Assembly: GCA_936943315.1 (NCBI GenBank)
Contig: CAKZJM010000096.1
Coordinates: 1 to 15,583 of the forward strand
Direction of reading: 5' to 3'
Source: an uncultured Methylophilus sp.
GTDB taxonomy: Bacteria > Pseudomonadota > Gammaproteobacteria > Burkholderiales > Methylophilaceae
Length of the DNA: 15,583 nucleotides
Below are positions 6,935-14,265 of the stretch, one piece after another. The notes under the pieces are model-generated. The model saw only the letters and a program-made list of their open reading frames with translations. It ran no database searches and had not been told where the DNA came from. Made by a program: the position numbers and the translations under genes. Position 1 is the stretch's first letter. The number at the start of each line of letters is the position of its first letter.

Positions 6935-8014
6935 ATGGCATTAGATTTGTTTTCCCCAGTAAATCTGGGGAGTATTGCATTGCAAAACCGCGTGGTCATG
7001 GCGCCGTTGACCCGTAACCGTGCAGGTGAGGGCGGGGTGCCACAGGCAATGAATGTCACCTACTATGAGCAGCGCGCGACAGCAGGCCTTATTATTACCG
7101 AGGCGACACCGATTTCACCCATGGCGCATGGGTACCCCGCATTGCCTGGCATTTATACTGATGCCCAGGTGGCTGGCTGGAAAAAAGTCACCGATGCCGT
7201 ACACGCCAAAGGTGGCAAAATAGTAATCCAGCTCTGGCATGTGGGCCGTATTTCACATCCTAGCTTGTTACCAAACCAGGCGACGCCAGTGGCGCCCTCA
7301 TCTATTAAACCGGCGGGTAAGGCGTTTACTTACCAAGGGCTGCAAGATTACGTCACACCGCGCGCGCTGGACGTTTCAGAGTTGCCAGCCATCGTGCAAG
7401 ACTATGTGCATGCGACACGTTGTGCCATGGCTGCGGGGTTTGATGGCGTTGAAGTGCATGCCGCCAATGGTTACTTGCTGGATCAGTTTTTGCGCGATGG
7501 CACCAACCAGCGTCAGGACCAGTATGGTGGCTCTGTAGAAAACCGTAGCCGCTTGTTGCGTGAGGTGGTACAGGCCGTCGTCGATACCATAGGGGCTGAT
7601 AAAGTAGGGGTGCGTTTGTCGCCCGTGAACCCTTTTAATGATATGCATGACAGCCAGGCGCAGCAAACCTTTAACTATGTCGCTGAGTCGTTGAACGCAT
7701 TCGACCTCGCATACCTGCATGTGGTCGAAGGCGGTATCCATGGCGGTGGGGAGTCTGAGCCGTTTGATTTTGCCGCCTTGCGCAAGCTGTTCAATCATGG
7801 CTATATCGCCAACCTGAGTTACGATAAAGAGCGCGGCAATGCAGCGATTGCTAGTGGACATGCAGATGCGATTGCCTATGGGGTGCCCTTTATTGCCAAC
7901 CCTGATCTGGTAGCGCGATTTGCTCACAATGCACCGCTCAATGCGGCGGATTCATCCACATTCTATGGTGGTACCGAGCATGGTTATACCGACTATCCAT
8001 TTTTAACGGCGTAA
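6935..8014 (+). CDS. Old Yellow Enzyme family alkene/N-ethylmaleimide reductase, NemA-like
   Basis: A 359-residue FMN-dependent, NAD(P)H-using ene-reductase of the Old Yellow Enzyme family. ATG at 6935 is preferred over the in-frame ATG at 6929, because GGAG (6924-6927) lies seven bases before 6935 but only one before 6929. Motifs are complete: VVMAPLTRNR near the N-terminus, IVIQLWHVGR (about 97-105), the substrate-binding pair H175/N178 with Y180 in VEVHAANGYLLDQF, then QYGGSVENRSRL. The FMN-phosphate region is near GHADAIAYGVPFIANPDL. His-Asn replaces the His-His pair of E. coli NemA, as in yeast OYE1. Typical substrates are activated alkenes, maleimides, quinones and nitro compounds. It ends the set beginning with the pirin gene. 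A 64-base gap to YceI with a weak hairpin leaves open whether it is cotranscribed. Confidence 0.92.
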   Translation: MALDLFSPVNLGSIALQNRVVMAPLTRNRAGEGGVPQAMNVTYYEQRATAGLIITEATPISPMAHGYPALPGIYTDAQVAGWKKVTDAVHAKGGKIVIQLWHVGRISHPSLLPNQATPVAPSSIKPAGKAFTYQGLQDYVTPRALDVSELPAIVQDYVHATRCAMAAGFDGVEVHAANGYLLDQFLRDGTNQRQDQYGGSVENRSRLLREVVQAVVDTIGADKVGVRLSPVNPFNDMHDSQAQQTFNYVAESLNAFDLAYLHVVEGGIHGGGESEPFDFAALRKLFNHGYIANLSYDKERGNAAIASGHADAIAYGVPFIANPDLVARFAHNAPLNAADSSTFYGGTEHGYTDYPFLTA

Positions 8015-8062
8015 AGAAAAGCAATCGAAAGGGGTTTATTCGCACGATATTCCCCATTCCAC

Positions 8063-8091
8063 TTGCTGCTCACAGTGTGCGGGCGTAAAAT
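8063..8091 (+). promoter_or_regulatory. Predicted sigma-70 promoter for tpiA-secG (and possibly nuo)
   Basis: TTGCTG (8063-8068), a 17-base spacer and TAAAAT (8086-8091) give a good housekeeping promoter, with transcription expected to begin near 8098, about 50 bases before the tpiA ATG. The spacer carries one of two CACA-N-TGTG sites described separately. No other promoter of comparable quality was seen ahead of secG, the tRNA gene or nuoA. Confidence 0.5.
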
Positions 8092-8137
8092 CCGCGCAAC
8101 GCAAATTCTAGCGAGCGTATGCGCCGCACATTGTGAG
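8069..8137. repeat. Inverted pair of CACA-N-TGTG palindromes in the tpiA leader
   Basis: CTCACAGTGTGCGG (8069-8082) and CCGCACATTGTGAG (8124-8137) are inverted copies with 13 of 14 positions complementary. Each contains its own 9-base palindrome, CACA-G-TGTG and CACA-T-TGTG. The left copy lies within the spacer of the predicted promoter and the right copy ends 11 bases before the tpiA start. The left arm lies upstream of the expected transcript start, so a protein-binding pair is more likely than an RNA hairpin. Confidence 0.5.
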
Positions 8138-8148
8138 TTCATTTCTGC

Positions 8149-8946
8149 ATGTCCCGTTCTGATATTCCCCATTACTCTACGCACAAGCTCGTCGTTGCCA
8201 ACTGGAAGATGCATGGCAACCTGGTCCGAAACCAGTCGCTGGTTGAAGGTTATCTGCAAGGCCTGAAATTATTGCCACAAACCGATGTGATCGTCTGCGT
8301 GCCATATCCTTATCTGGCACAAATGCAATCCTTGTTGTCAGGCAGTCACGTTGCCTGGGGCGCGCAAAATATTGCCAAGTTTGAAGAAGGGGCTTACACC
8401 GGTGAAGTCAGCGCTGAAATGTTGCGCGACTTTGGTGCGCAGTATGTGATTATCGGCCATTCTGAGCGCAGCACTGCCTATTGTGAATCAGATGAAAACA
8501 TTGCCGAGAAATTCATGATGGCCAAGCGTCATGGATTAACACCCATTCTTTGTGTGGGGGAGACCTTGCTGGAACGTGAGGCCGGAGTCATGGAGCGTGT
8601 CGTAGGTAAGCAACTTGAAACAATTATCCGTCTGTTTGGCGGCGAAGCCTTTGCGCATACCGTTATTTCTTATGAGCCGATCTGGGCGATTGGCACTGGT
8701 CTGGCAGCCTCTGCCGAACAGGCGGTCGCCATGCACCAGTTTATCCGCGACACCGTCTCAGCCGCAGATAAAAGCGCGGCAGACACGCTAAAAATCCTCT
8801 ACGGGGGCAGCGTAAACCCGCAAAATGCGGTACAATTATTAAATCAGCAGGAAATAGATGGTGCGCTGGTCGGTCGTTGTTCGCTAGATGCTGAGCAATT
8901 TATAAAAATATGTCAGGCCGTCCCTGAAAACAGCACCTCTAGGTAG
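8149..8946 (+). CDS. tpiA: Triose-phosphate isomerase
   Basis: The 265-residue glycolytic enzyme interconverts dihydroxyacetone phosphate and glyceraldehyde 3-phosphate as a cytoplasmic dimer. In ribulose-monophosphate methylotrophs it also serves the cleavage branch of formaldehyde assimilation. Catalytic residues are all present: N18 and K20 in VVANWKMHG, H104 in IIGHSERS and E176 in SYEPIWAIGTG. The phosphate-gripping loop AIGTGLA and the C-terminal YGGSVNPQN are intact. The ATG at 8149 is the first start after an in-frame stop at 8134. It gives about ten residues ahead of the core, slightly longer than most TpiA proteins, and only a weak GTGAG lies upstream, so the start is likely but not certain. 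secG follows after 49 bases. Confidence 0.97.
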   Translation: MSRSDIPHYSTHKLVVANWKMHGNLVRNQSLVEGYLQGLKLLPQTDVIVCVPYPYLAQMQSLLSGSHVAWGAQNIAKFEEGAYTGEVSAEMLRDFGAQYVIIGHSERSTAYCESDENIAEKFMMAKRHGLTPILCVGETLLEREAGVMERVVGKQLETIIRLFGGEAFAHTVISYEPIWAIGTGLAASAEQAVAMHQFIRDTVSAADKSAADTLKILYGGSVNPQNAVQLLNQQEIDGALVGRCSLDAEQFIKICQAVPENSTSR

Positions 8947-8995
8947 CGAAGACGCCAAAAGCCGACTCGTTATTCAATCAATGGATTAAAGAAAT

Positions 8996-9340
8996 ATGGA
9001 AAACGTCATTCTCGTCATTCATGTGTTGGCAGCCGCTGCCGTGATTGGCTTGGTCTTATTGCAGCATGGTAAAGGTGCCGACATGGGCGCGGCCTTTGGT
9101 AGTGGTGCCTCCGGCAGTTTGTTTGGGGTGTCCGGGTCTTCTAACCTGCTCAGCAAGCTGACATCGATTTTTATTACAGTGTTTTTTGCAACCAGCTTAA
9201 CGTTGGCTTTTATATCCAGCAATAAAGCGGGTTCTGGCAGCGTGGTCAAATCCACGGTGACACAACAGGCGCCAGCCAAAGCTGAGGCAGCGGAATCTGC
9301 CAAGCCGGTTGAAAATACACCCAAAGATATTCCTAATTAA
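8996..9340 (+). CDS. secG: Preprotein translocase subunit SecG
   Basis: A 114-residue inner-membrane protein that assists SecYE and SecA in protein export. It has two transmembrane segments, about residues 2-22 and 52-73, joined by the conserved cytosolic loop LLQHGKGADMGAAFGSGASGSLFG, the strongest SecG signature. The tail after 75 is a polar Ala/Lys/Glu-rich stretch, common in proteobacterial SecG. The start codon is preceded only by a weak AAAGAA. The gene lies between tpiA and tRNA-Leu, an order I know from betaproteobacteria. Only five bases separate its stop from the tRNA, so they must share a transcript. Confidence 0.95.
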   Translation: MENVILVIHVLAAAAVIGLVLLQHGKGADMGAAFGSGASGSLFGVSGSSNLLSKLTSIFITVFFATSLTLAFISSNKAGSGSVVKSTVTQQAPAKAEAAESAKPVENTPKDIPN

Positions 9341-9345
9341 TTAAA

Positions 9346-9430
9346 GCCGTCGTGGTGGAATTGGTAGACACGCTATCTTGAGGGGGTAGTGACGAAAGTC
9401 GTGCGAGTTCGAGTCTCGCCGACGGCACCA
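9346..9430 (+). tRNA. tRNA-Leu (anticodon GAG)
   Basis: The 85-base gene folds fully. Acceptor GCCGTCG (9346-9352) pairs with CGACGGC (9420-9426), followed by discriminator A and an encoded CCA (9428-9430). The anticodon stem CTATC/GGTAG encloses TTGAGGG with anticodon GAG, reading CUC and CUU. A long variable arm (GACGAAAGTC) confirms a class II leucine tRNA. The T arm is GCGAG-TTCGAGT-CTCGC. It begins five bases after secG. No integrated element or partial tRNA copy was seen downstream. Confidence 0.96.
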
Positions 9431-9542
9431 GTTCATGTTGTATTGGCATGGCTGGCAGGGAATTGATAGTTGGGGAATTTTCAAGTGTCTGTTAGGTCAG
9501 TGCATTGAACATTTTGTTAACATGATCGATTAAGGCAAATCA

Positions 9543-9899
9543 GTGTTAGAAAACTATTTCCCGATTCTGATGTTTATTCTGGTGGGCCTAGGCGTAGGTT
9601 TGGGGCCACTACTTGCTGGTAAAATTCTTTCTCCGCACAAACCTGATGCGGAAAAAAACTCCCCCTATGAGTGCGGCTTTGAGGCGTTTGAAGATGCACG
9701 TATGAAATTTGACGTGCGCTATTACCTCGTCGCTATTCTATTTATCCTGTTTGATCTCGAAATCGCGTTTCTTTTCCCGTGGGCCGTGGTGATCCAAGAA
9801 ATTGGGACTGCCGGTTTTTGGGCAATGATGGTCTTTTTGTTTGTATTGGTGGTCGGCTTCATCTTTGAATGGATGAAGGGCGCCCTTGAATGGGATTAA
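9543..9899 (+). CDS. nuoA: NADH-quinone oxidoreductase subunit A
   Basis: The 118-residue membrane subunit of respiratory complex I lies at the junction of the peripheral and membrane arms. The start is GTG, with AAGG (9532-9535) seven bases upstream. Three transmembrane segments are visible at about 6-26, 60-82 and 91-110. The loop motif SPYECGFEAF (40-49), including the conserved cysteine of the quinone-site loop, and FDVRYYLVAILFILFDLE (56-73) with acidic D71 and E73 are the family hallmarks. It heads the nuo operon, with nuoB six bases downstream. Its 112-base gap from tRNA-Leu shows no convincing terminator and only a poor promoter match, so part of its transcription may come from the tpiA-secG side. 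Confidence 0.96.
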   Translation: MLENYFPILMFILVGLGVGLGPLLAGKILSPHKPDAEKNSPYECGFEAFEDARMKFDVRYYLVAILFILFDLEIAFLFPWAVVIQEIGTAGFWAMMVFLFVLVVGFIFEWMKGALEWD

Positions 9900-9905
9900 T
9901 GCAAA

Positions 9906-10385
9906 ATGAGCATTGAAGGCGTATTAGAAAAAGGCTTTGTTACCACCACGCTGGATACGGTGATTAACTACACACGTACTGGTTCCTTGTGGCCGATGAC
10001 GTTTGGTCTGGCATGCTGTGCGGTTGAAATGATGCATGCCGGTGCTTCCCGCTATGACTTAGACCGCTTCGGGATTGTCTTTCGTCCGAGTCCACGTCAG
10101 TCCGACGTGATGATTGTGGCGGGGACACTGGTGAATAAAATGGCCCCCGCGCTACGCAAGGTTTATGACCAGATGGCAGAACCACGTTGGGTGATTTCAA
10201 TGGGTAGCTGTGCCAATGGCGGTGGTTACTACCATTATTCGTATGCAGTCGTGCGTGGGTGTGACCGGATTGTGCCGGTGGATGTGTATGTGCCTGGATG
10301 TCCGCCAACCGCAGAAGCCTTGCTATACGGCATCATCCAGTTGCAAAAGAAAATCAAGCGTACTAACACGATCGCCCGAACCTGA
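9906..10385 (+). CDS. nuoB: NADH-quinone oxidoreductase subunit B (N2 cluster)
   Basis: The 159-residue subunit carries the terminal [4Fe-4S] cluster N2, which passes electrons to quinone. All four ligands are present: the tandem pair C37-C38 in FGLACCAVEM, C102 in SMGSCANGGGYY and C132 in YVPGCPPTAEALLYG. Length and sequence are normal for alphaproteobacterial, betaproteobacterial and mitochondrial types. The gene begins six bases after nuoA without a clear ribosome binding site, suggesting coupled translation. A 59-base gap with no recognised signal separates it from nuoC. Confidence 0.97.
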   Translation: MSIEGVLEKGFVTTTLDTVINYTRTGSLWPMTFGLACCAVEMMHAGASRYDLDRFGIVFRPSPRQSDVMIVAGTLVNKMAPALRKVYDQMAEPRWVISMGSCANGGGYYHYSYAVVRGCDRIVPVDVYVPGCPPTAEALLYGIIQLQKKIKRTNTIART

Positions 10386-10444
10386 GGCGGATAAAAGCCA
10401 GATTCCCCGGATCACAGAACATACTAAGCCCAAGAAATTAAACT

Positions 10445-11041
10445 ATGTCCGCAAAACTCGAACATTTGTCTGCACAGCTCAAGTTAGCCTTGGGTGATGG
10501 TGTGGCAAAGCTGGAGCAAAAGCTGGGTGAGATCACAGTAGAAGTGCATGTGAAACACCTGCTGGCTGTGGCTGAAAAACTCAAAACACATGCTGAGCTC
10601 AAGTTTGAGCAGCTTATTGATTTGTGTGGGGTAGATTACTCCGATTACGCTGACGGTCGCTGGGAAAGGCAACGCTTTGCAGTGGTGCTGCACCTGTTGT
10701 CTGTCAGCCTGAACCAGCGCGTTCGTATCCGTGCGTTTGCGGCGGATGATGATTTTCCTGTATTCCCGACCCTGGTGGATATCTGGCCAGTGGCCAACTG
10801 GTTTGAGCGTGAAGCCTTCGACCTGTACGGCATCATGTTTGAGAACCATCCTGATTTGCGCCGCCTGCTGACTGATTATGGGTTTGTTGGCCATCCTTTC
10901 CGTAAAGACTTCCCGATGATTGGCAACGTAGAAATGCGTTATGACCCGGTGCAACAACGCGTGATTTACCAGCCTGTCTCGGTGGATTTCAGAAATAATG
11001 TGCCGCGAGTTATTCGCGATGAGGGTGCCCATCATGGCTGA
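10445..11041 (+). CDS. nuoC: NADH-quinone oxidoreductase subunit C (30 kDa)
   Basis: The 198-residue peripheral-arm subunit binds NuoD and NuoB near the quinone site and carries no cofactor. Its signature is complete: NWFEREAFDLYGIMFENHPD at about 118-137, followed by LRRLLTDYGFVGHPFRKDFP at about 138-157. It is encoded separately from nuoD, not fused as in E. coli. The last codons read CAT CAT GGC TGA, which contains ATGGCTGA in another frame. That is the same eight bases that open nuoD 124 bases downstream, which suggests that the two genes once overlapped there. No strong ribosome binding site was seen before the ATG. Confidence 0.96.
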   Translation: MSAKLEHLSAQLKLALGDGVAKLEQKLGEITVEVHVKHLLAVAEKLKTHAELKFEQLIDLCGVDYSDYADGRWERQRFAVVLHLLSVSLNQRVRIRAFAADDDFPVFPTLVDIWPVANWFEREAFDLYGIMFENHPDLRRLLTDYGFVGHPFRKDFPMIGNVEMRYDPVQQRVIYQPVSVDFRNNVPRVIRDEGAHHG

Positions 11042-11165
11042 TCGCTTGCAAGTTTCAACCCAATACGGCGTTGTCATTGCTTGCCGTATTTATTCATACT
11101 GTCTGCGCAATTCCGCCTTGTCTTGGGCTGAATCTAGCAAGCTTAGGGATTGTTAGTATGGCTGA
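11034..11165 (+). repeat. Insert-like segment between nuoC and nuoD flanked by 8-bp direct repeat
   Basis: ATGGCTGA occurs at 11034-11041 (overlapping the nuoC stop) and again at 11158-11165 (start of nuoD). The 116 bases between contain an outer inverted pair, GCTTGCAAGTTT (11044-11055) against AATCTAGCAAGC (11131-11142), complementary at 10 of 12 positions. They also hold an inner perfect pair AATACGGC (11062-11069) and GCCGTATT (11083-11090). No coding potential with a ribosome binding site is seen. The pattern suggests insertion or duplication into an ancestral start/stop overlap. The terminal geometry is uneven, so an identified mobile element is not claimed. Confidence 0.45.
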
Positions 11166-12411
11166 GATTAAGAACTACACAATGAACTTCGGCCCGCAGC
11201 ACCCTGCGGCGCACGGTGTGTTGCGTCTGGTGCTGGAGCTGGATGGTGAAGTCATTCAGCGTGCCGATCCGCATATTGGGTTGCTGCACAGAGCCACCGA
11301 AAAACTGGCCGAAAACCGCACCTATTTGCAAAGCGTGCCTTATATGGACCGCCTGGATTATGTTTCCATGATGGCCAATGAACATGCTTATGTCATGGCG
11401 ATTGAGAAAATGCTGGGCATTGATGTGCCGGTGCGAGCGCAATATATCCGCGTCATGTTCGACGAAATTACCCGTATTCTCAACCACTTGCTGTGGCTGG
11501 GCGCGCATGCGCTAGACGTGGGCGCAATGACCGTGTTCCTGTATGCCTTCCGTGAGCGCGAAGATTTGTTTGATGTATATGAGGCGGTTTCTGGCGCACG
11601 GATGCACGCGGCTTATTACCGTCCGGGTGGCGTTTACCGTGACCTGCCGGAAAAAATGCCGCAGCACGAAACAACCAAGTTCCGTAGTGCCGACGAAATC
11701 AAGAAGCTCAATGAAAACCGCCAGGGCTCTATGCTCGACTTCATTGAAGATTTCACCAACCGTTTTCCGACCTATGTCGATGAATATGAAACCCTGCTGA
11801 CCGATAACCGCATCTGGAAGCAACGTACTGTAGGCATTGGCGTAGTGACGCCTGAACGTGCCTTGGCGCTGGGTATGACAGGCGCGATGTTGCGTGGCTC
11901 CGGCATTGCCTGGGATTTGCGCAAGAAGCAGCCGTATGAAGTCTACGACAAAATGGACTTTGATATCCCGATTGGCGTGAATGGTGACTGTTATGATCGT
12001 TACCTGGTGCGCGTCGAAGAAATGCGCCAGTCCAACCGTATTATCAAACAATGTATTGACTGGTTACGCAAAAATCCAGGCCCCGTCATCACCGATGACA
12101 ACAAGATTGCCCCGCCAAACCGTGAAGGCATGAAAACCAATATGGAAGACTTGATTCACCACTTCAAGTTGTTTACCGAAGGGTTTCATGTGCCTGCCGG
12201 GGAAGCCTATGCAGCGGTAGAGCATCCAAAAGGTGAGTTTGGTATTTACATGGTGTCAGACGGTGCGAATAAGCCCTATCGTTTGAAAATCCGTGCACCG
12301 GGCTTTGCGCATTTGGCAGCACTGGATGAAATGACACGTGGCCACATGATTGCTGACTTGGTTGCGATTATTGGTACACAGGATATTGTGTTCGGCGAAA
12401 TTGACAGATAA
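11158..12411 (+). CDS. nuoD: NADH-quinone oxidoreductase subunit D (49 kDa)
   Basis: The 417-residue subunit forms most of the quinone-binding chamber of complex I. ATG at 11158 is chosen because AGGGA (11145-11149) lies eight bases before it and the protein then opens with MAEIKNYTMNFGPQHPAAHG, as in relatives. A longer open frame back to a TTG at 11071 has no ribosome binding site and no conserved sequence. H19 (second His of HPAAHG) and Y68 (in RLDYVSM) have the spacing of the quinone-headgroup ligands H59 and Y108 of the bovine 49-kDa subunit. The C-terminus ending IVFGEIDR is the family standard. nuoE follows after 29 bases. Confidence 0.97.
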   Translation: MAEIKNYTMNFGPQHPAAHGVLRLVLELDGEVIQRADPHIGLLHRATEKLAENRTYLQSVPYMDRLDYVSMMANEHAYVMAIEKMLGIDVPVRAQYIRVMFDEITRILNHLLWLGAHALDVGAMTVFLYAFREREDLFDVYEAVSGARMHAAYYRPGGVYRDLPEKMPQHETTKFRSADEIKKLNENRQGSMLDFIEDFTNRFPTYVDEYETLLTDNRIWKQRTVGIGVVTPERALALGMTGAMLRGSGIAWDLRKKQPYEVYDKMDFDIPIGVNGDCYDRYLVRVEEMRQSNRIIKQCIDWLRKNPGPVITDDNKIAPPNREGMKTNMEDLIHHFKLFTEGFHVPAGEAYAAVEHPKGEFGIYMVSDGANKPYRLKIRAPGFAHLAALDEMTRGHMIADLVAIIGTQDIVFGEIDR

Positions 12412-12440
12412 CCGGATCGAACAGGAATTAAGGTACAAGC

Positions 12441-12920
12441 ATGCTCAGTGCAGAATCAATTGAAAAGATTGAATACGAACTGTCCAAATACCCTAAAGAC
12501 AGACGTCAGGCGGCCGTGATGTCCGCGTTACGTATCGTACAGATGGAGCGCGGCTGGTTATCCAAGGAAAGCATTTCCGAGGTCGCCAAGTATTTGCGCA
12601 TCCCAGAAATCGCGGCGCTGGAAGTCGCCACGTTTTATAACATGTACGACCTGGAGCCGGTAGGCGAGTACAAGATTACGATCTGTACCAACATTTCATG
12701 CATGTTGCGCGGCTCTGACGAAATTGTTGAACATCTGCAACACAAGCTGGGGGTGGGTTTTAACGAAGTGACGCCCGATGGCAAATTCTGCCTGAAAGAA
12801 GGCGAGTGCATGGGTTGCTGCGGCGGCGCGCCGTTGCTGCATGTGAACAATAGCGAAATGCACGAATTTCTGACCACTGAAAAAGTGGATGCCCTCATTA
12901 ACGAGTTGAACAAGGGCTAA
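12441..12920 (+). CDS. nuoE: NADH-quinone oxidoreductase subunit E (24 kDa, N1a cluster)
   Basis: The 159-residue subunit with a thioredoxin-like fold holds the [2Fe-2S] cluster N1a, beside the FMN in NuoF. The ligands C82 and C87 (CTNISC) and C123 and C127 (CMGCC, with an extra C126) have the expected C-x4-C and C-x3-C spacing. The N-terminal helical part (RQAAVMSALRIVQMERGWLS and EVATFYNMY) is typical. The stop codon lies within the AAGGAG of nuoF, ten bases before the nuoF start, so the two subunits of the NADH-oxidising module are closely coupled. Confidence 0.96.
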   Translation: MLSAESIEKIEYELSKYPKDRRQAAVMSALRIVQMERGWLSKESISEVAKYLRIPEIAALEVATFYNMYDLEPVGEYKITICTNISCMLRGSDEIVEHLQHKLGVGFNEVTPDGKFCLKEGECMGCCGGAPLLHVNNSEMHEFLTTEKVDALINELNKG

Positions 12921-12930
12921 GGAGCTGAAC

Positions 12931-14265
12931 ATGGCAAAGACTTCAAGCGCGACTGTGAATAACAAACCTGTGGTTAAAACCGATTTGGCAGGCCAGACGC
13001 TGGTCACGCTACGTACCTTGACTGAAGAAAATCCTGCTTCGCTGGCGACCTACGAAAAACTCGGCGGCTATGCCCAGCTTAAGCGCCTGGTTGCAGAAAA
13101 GGTGAAAGCGCCTGACATCATTAGCCAGGTCAAAGTATCCAACTTGCGTGGCCGTGGCGGCGCTGGCTTCCCGACTGGGCTCAAGTGGAGCTTTATGCCG
13201 CGTTATTACGATGGCACCAAGTACTTGGTGTGTAATACGGATGAAGGCGAGCCTGGCACATTCAAAGACCGCGACATTATCCGCTATAACCCACATCAAC
13301 TCATTGAAGGCATGGCGATTGCTGCCTACACGCTGGGTGCACGCGTTGGTTACAACTATATCCACGGTGAAATCTGGCAGGATTACGAGATTTTTGAAGC
13401 TGCTTTGGCTGAAGCGCGCGAAGCAGGTTATCTTGGTGAAAACCTGTTTGGCACTGAATTTAGCTTTGACCTCTATGCAGTGCATGGCTATGGCGCCTAT
13501 ATCTGCGGTGAAGAAACAGCACTGATTGAGTCTATTGAAGGCAAAAAAGGCCAGCCACGCTTTAAACCGCCTTTCCCGGCCAGTTACGGCGTATTTGGCA
13601 AGCCGACCAATGTCAATAATACAGAAAGCTATGCTTCTATCCCCTGGATCATGCAGCATGGCGGGCAAGCGTTCGCTGATCTCGGGGTGCCTAACTCCGG
13701 TGGCAGCAAATTATTCTCGGTCTCAGGCCATGTAGAAAAACCTGGCAACTATGAGATCAAAATGGGCACGCCATTTAAGGATTTATTGGAGATGGCCGGT
13801 GGTATCTGGAAAGGGCGTAAGCTCAAGGCTGTGATTCCAGGTGGCCCGTCAACCGCGGTCATGCCTGCCAGTGCGATTGAAAATGCCACCATGGACTACG
13901 ATGGCTTGAGCAAAGCGGGTTCAAGTCTGGGTGCGGGCTCCATGATTGTGATGGATGAAACAACCTGTATGGTGAAGGCGCTCAAGCGGCTGAGCTATTT
14001 CTTTTATGAGGAAAGCTGTGGTCAATGTACGCCTTGCCGGGAAGGCACAGGCTGGGTGTACCGCATCATCGAACGCATTGTCGATGGCAAAGGCAAGATG
14101 GAAGACCTGGATCTGCTGACAGACTTAAGCAACAACATTTCCGGCCGCACCATTTGTGCGCTGGGAGATGCGGCAGCCACCCCGGTGCTCAGTTTCATCA
14201 AGCACTTCCGCCCAGAATTTGAATACTACATCCAACATGGTAAATCCATGGTTGACGGTCGTTAA
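12931..14265 (+). CDS. nuoF: NADH-quinone oxidoreductase subunit F (51 kDa, NADH/FMN, N3 cluster)
   Basis: The 444-residue subunit oxidises NADH through FMN and holds the [4Fe-4S] cluster N3. The glycine-rich NADH and FMN loop RGRGGAGFPTG spans 73-83, the second nucleotide motif YGAYICGEETALIESIEG is at about 187-204, and the N3 ligands are C363, C366 and C369 (ESCGQCTPCREG) plus C409 (RTICALGD). AAGGAG six bases before the ATG supports the start, which gives a polar N-terminal stretch of about 25 residues before recognisable sequence. The TAA stop (14263-14265) falls within the first seven bases of a palindromic element that then fills most of the gap to nuoG. Confidence 0.97.
   Translation: MAKTSSATVNNKPVVKTDLAGQTLVTLRTLTEENPASLATYEKLGGYAQLKRLVAEKVKAPDIISQVKVSNLRGRGGAGFPTGLKWSFMPRYYDGTKYLVCNTDEGEPGTFKDRDIIRYNPHQLIEGMAIAAYTLGARVGYNYIHGEIWQDYEIFEAALAEAREAGYLGENLFGTEFSFDLYAVHGYGAYICGEETALIESIEGKKGQPRFKPPFPASYGVFGKPTNVNNTESYASIPWIMQHGGQAFADLGVPNSGGSKLFSVSGHVEKPGNYEIKMGTPFKDLLEMAGGIWKGRKLKAVIPGGPSTAVMPASAIENATMDYDGLSKAGSSLGAGSMIVMDETTCMVKALKRLSYFFYEESCGQCTPCREGTGWVYRIIERIVDGKGKMEDLDLLTDLSNNISGRTICALGDAAATPVLSFIKHFRPEFEYYIQHGKSMVDGR

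Noticed and set aside
7376..7927. 183-residue minus-strand open frame opposite the Old Yellow Enzyme gene
   Set aside because: It lies fully antisense to a gene with intact catalytic motifs, with no independent support.
8046..8173. 13-bp direct repeat GATATTCCCCATT at 8046-8058 and 8161-8173
   Set aside because: One copy lies inside tpiA coding sequence, and a match of this length is near what chance gives in a 15-kb window. No target-duplication structure.
9504..9532. TTGAAC plus GATTAA as nuoA promoter
   Set aside because: The -10 box matches only three of six consensus positions, too weak to annotate.
9346..9542. tRNA-Leu as integration site of a mobile element
   Set aside because: The nuo operon follows directly. 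No integrase gene and no partial tRNA repeat is seen downstream.
10484..11077. 197-residue minus-strand open frame opposite nuoC
   Set aside because: It is antisense to a conserved complex I subunit and no family is recognised in it.
11071..11157. Possible N-terminal extension of NuoD starting at TTG 11071
   Set aside because: It has no ribosome binding site, the sequence is not conserved complex I sequence, and ATG 11158 has AGGGA at good spacing and the family-standard first residues.
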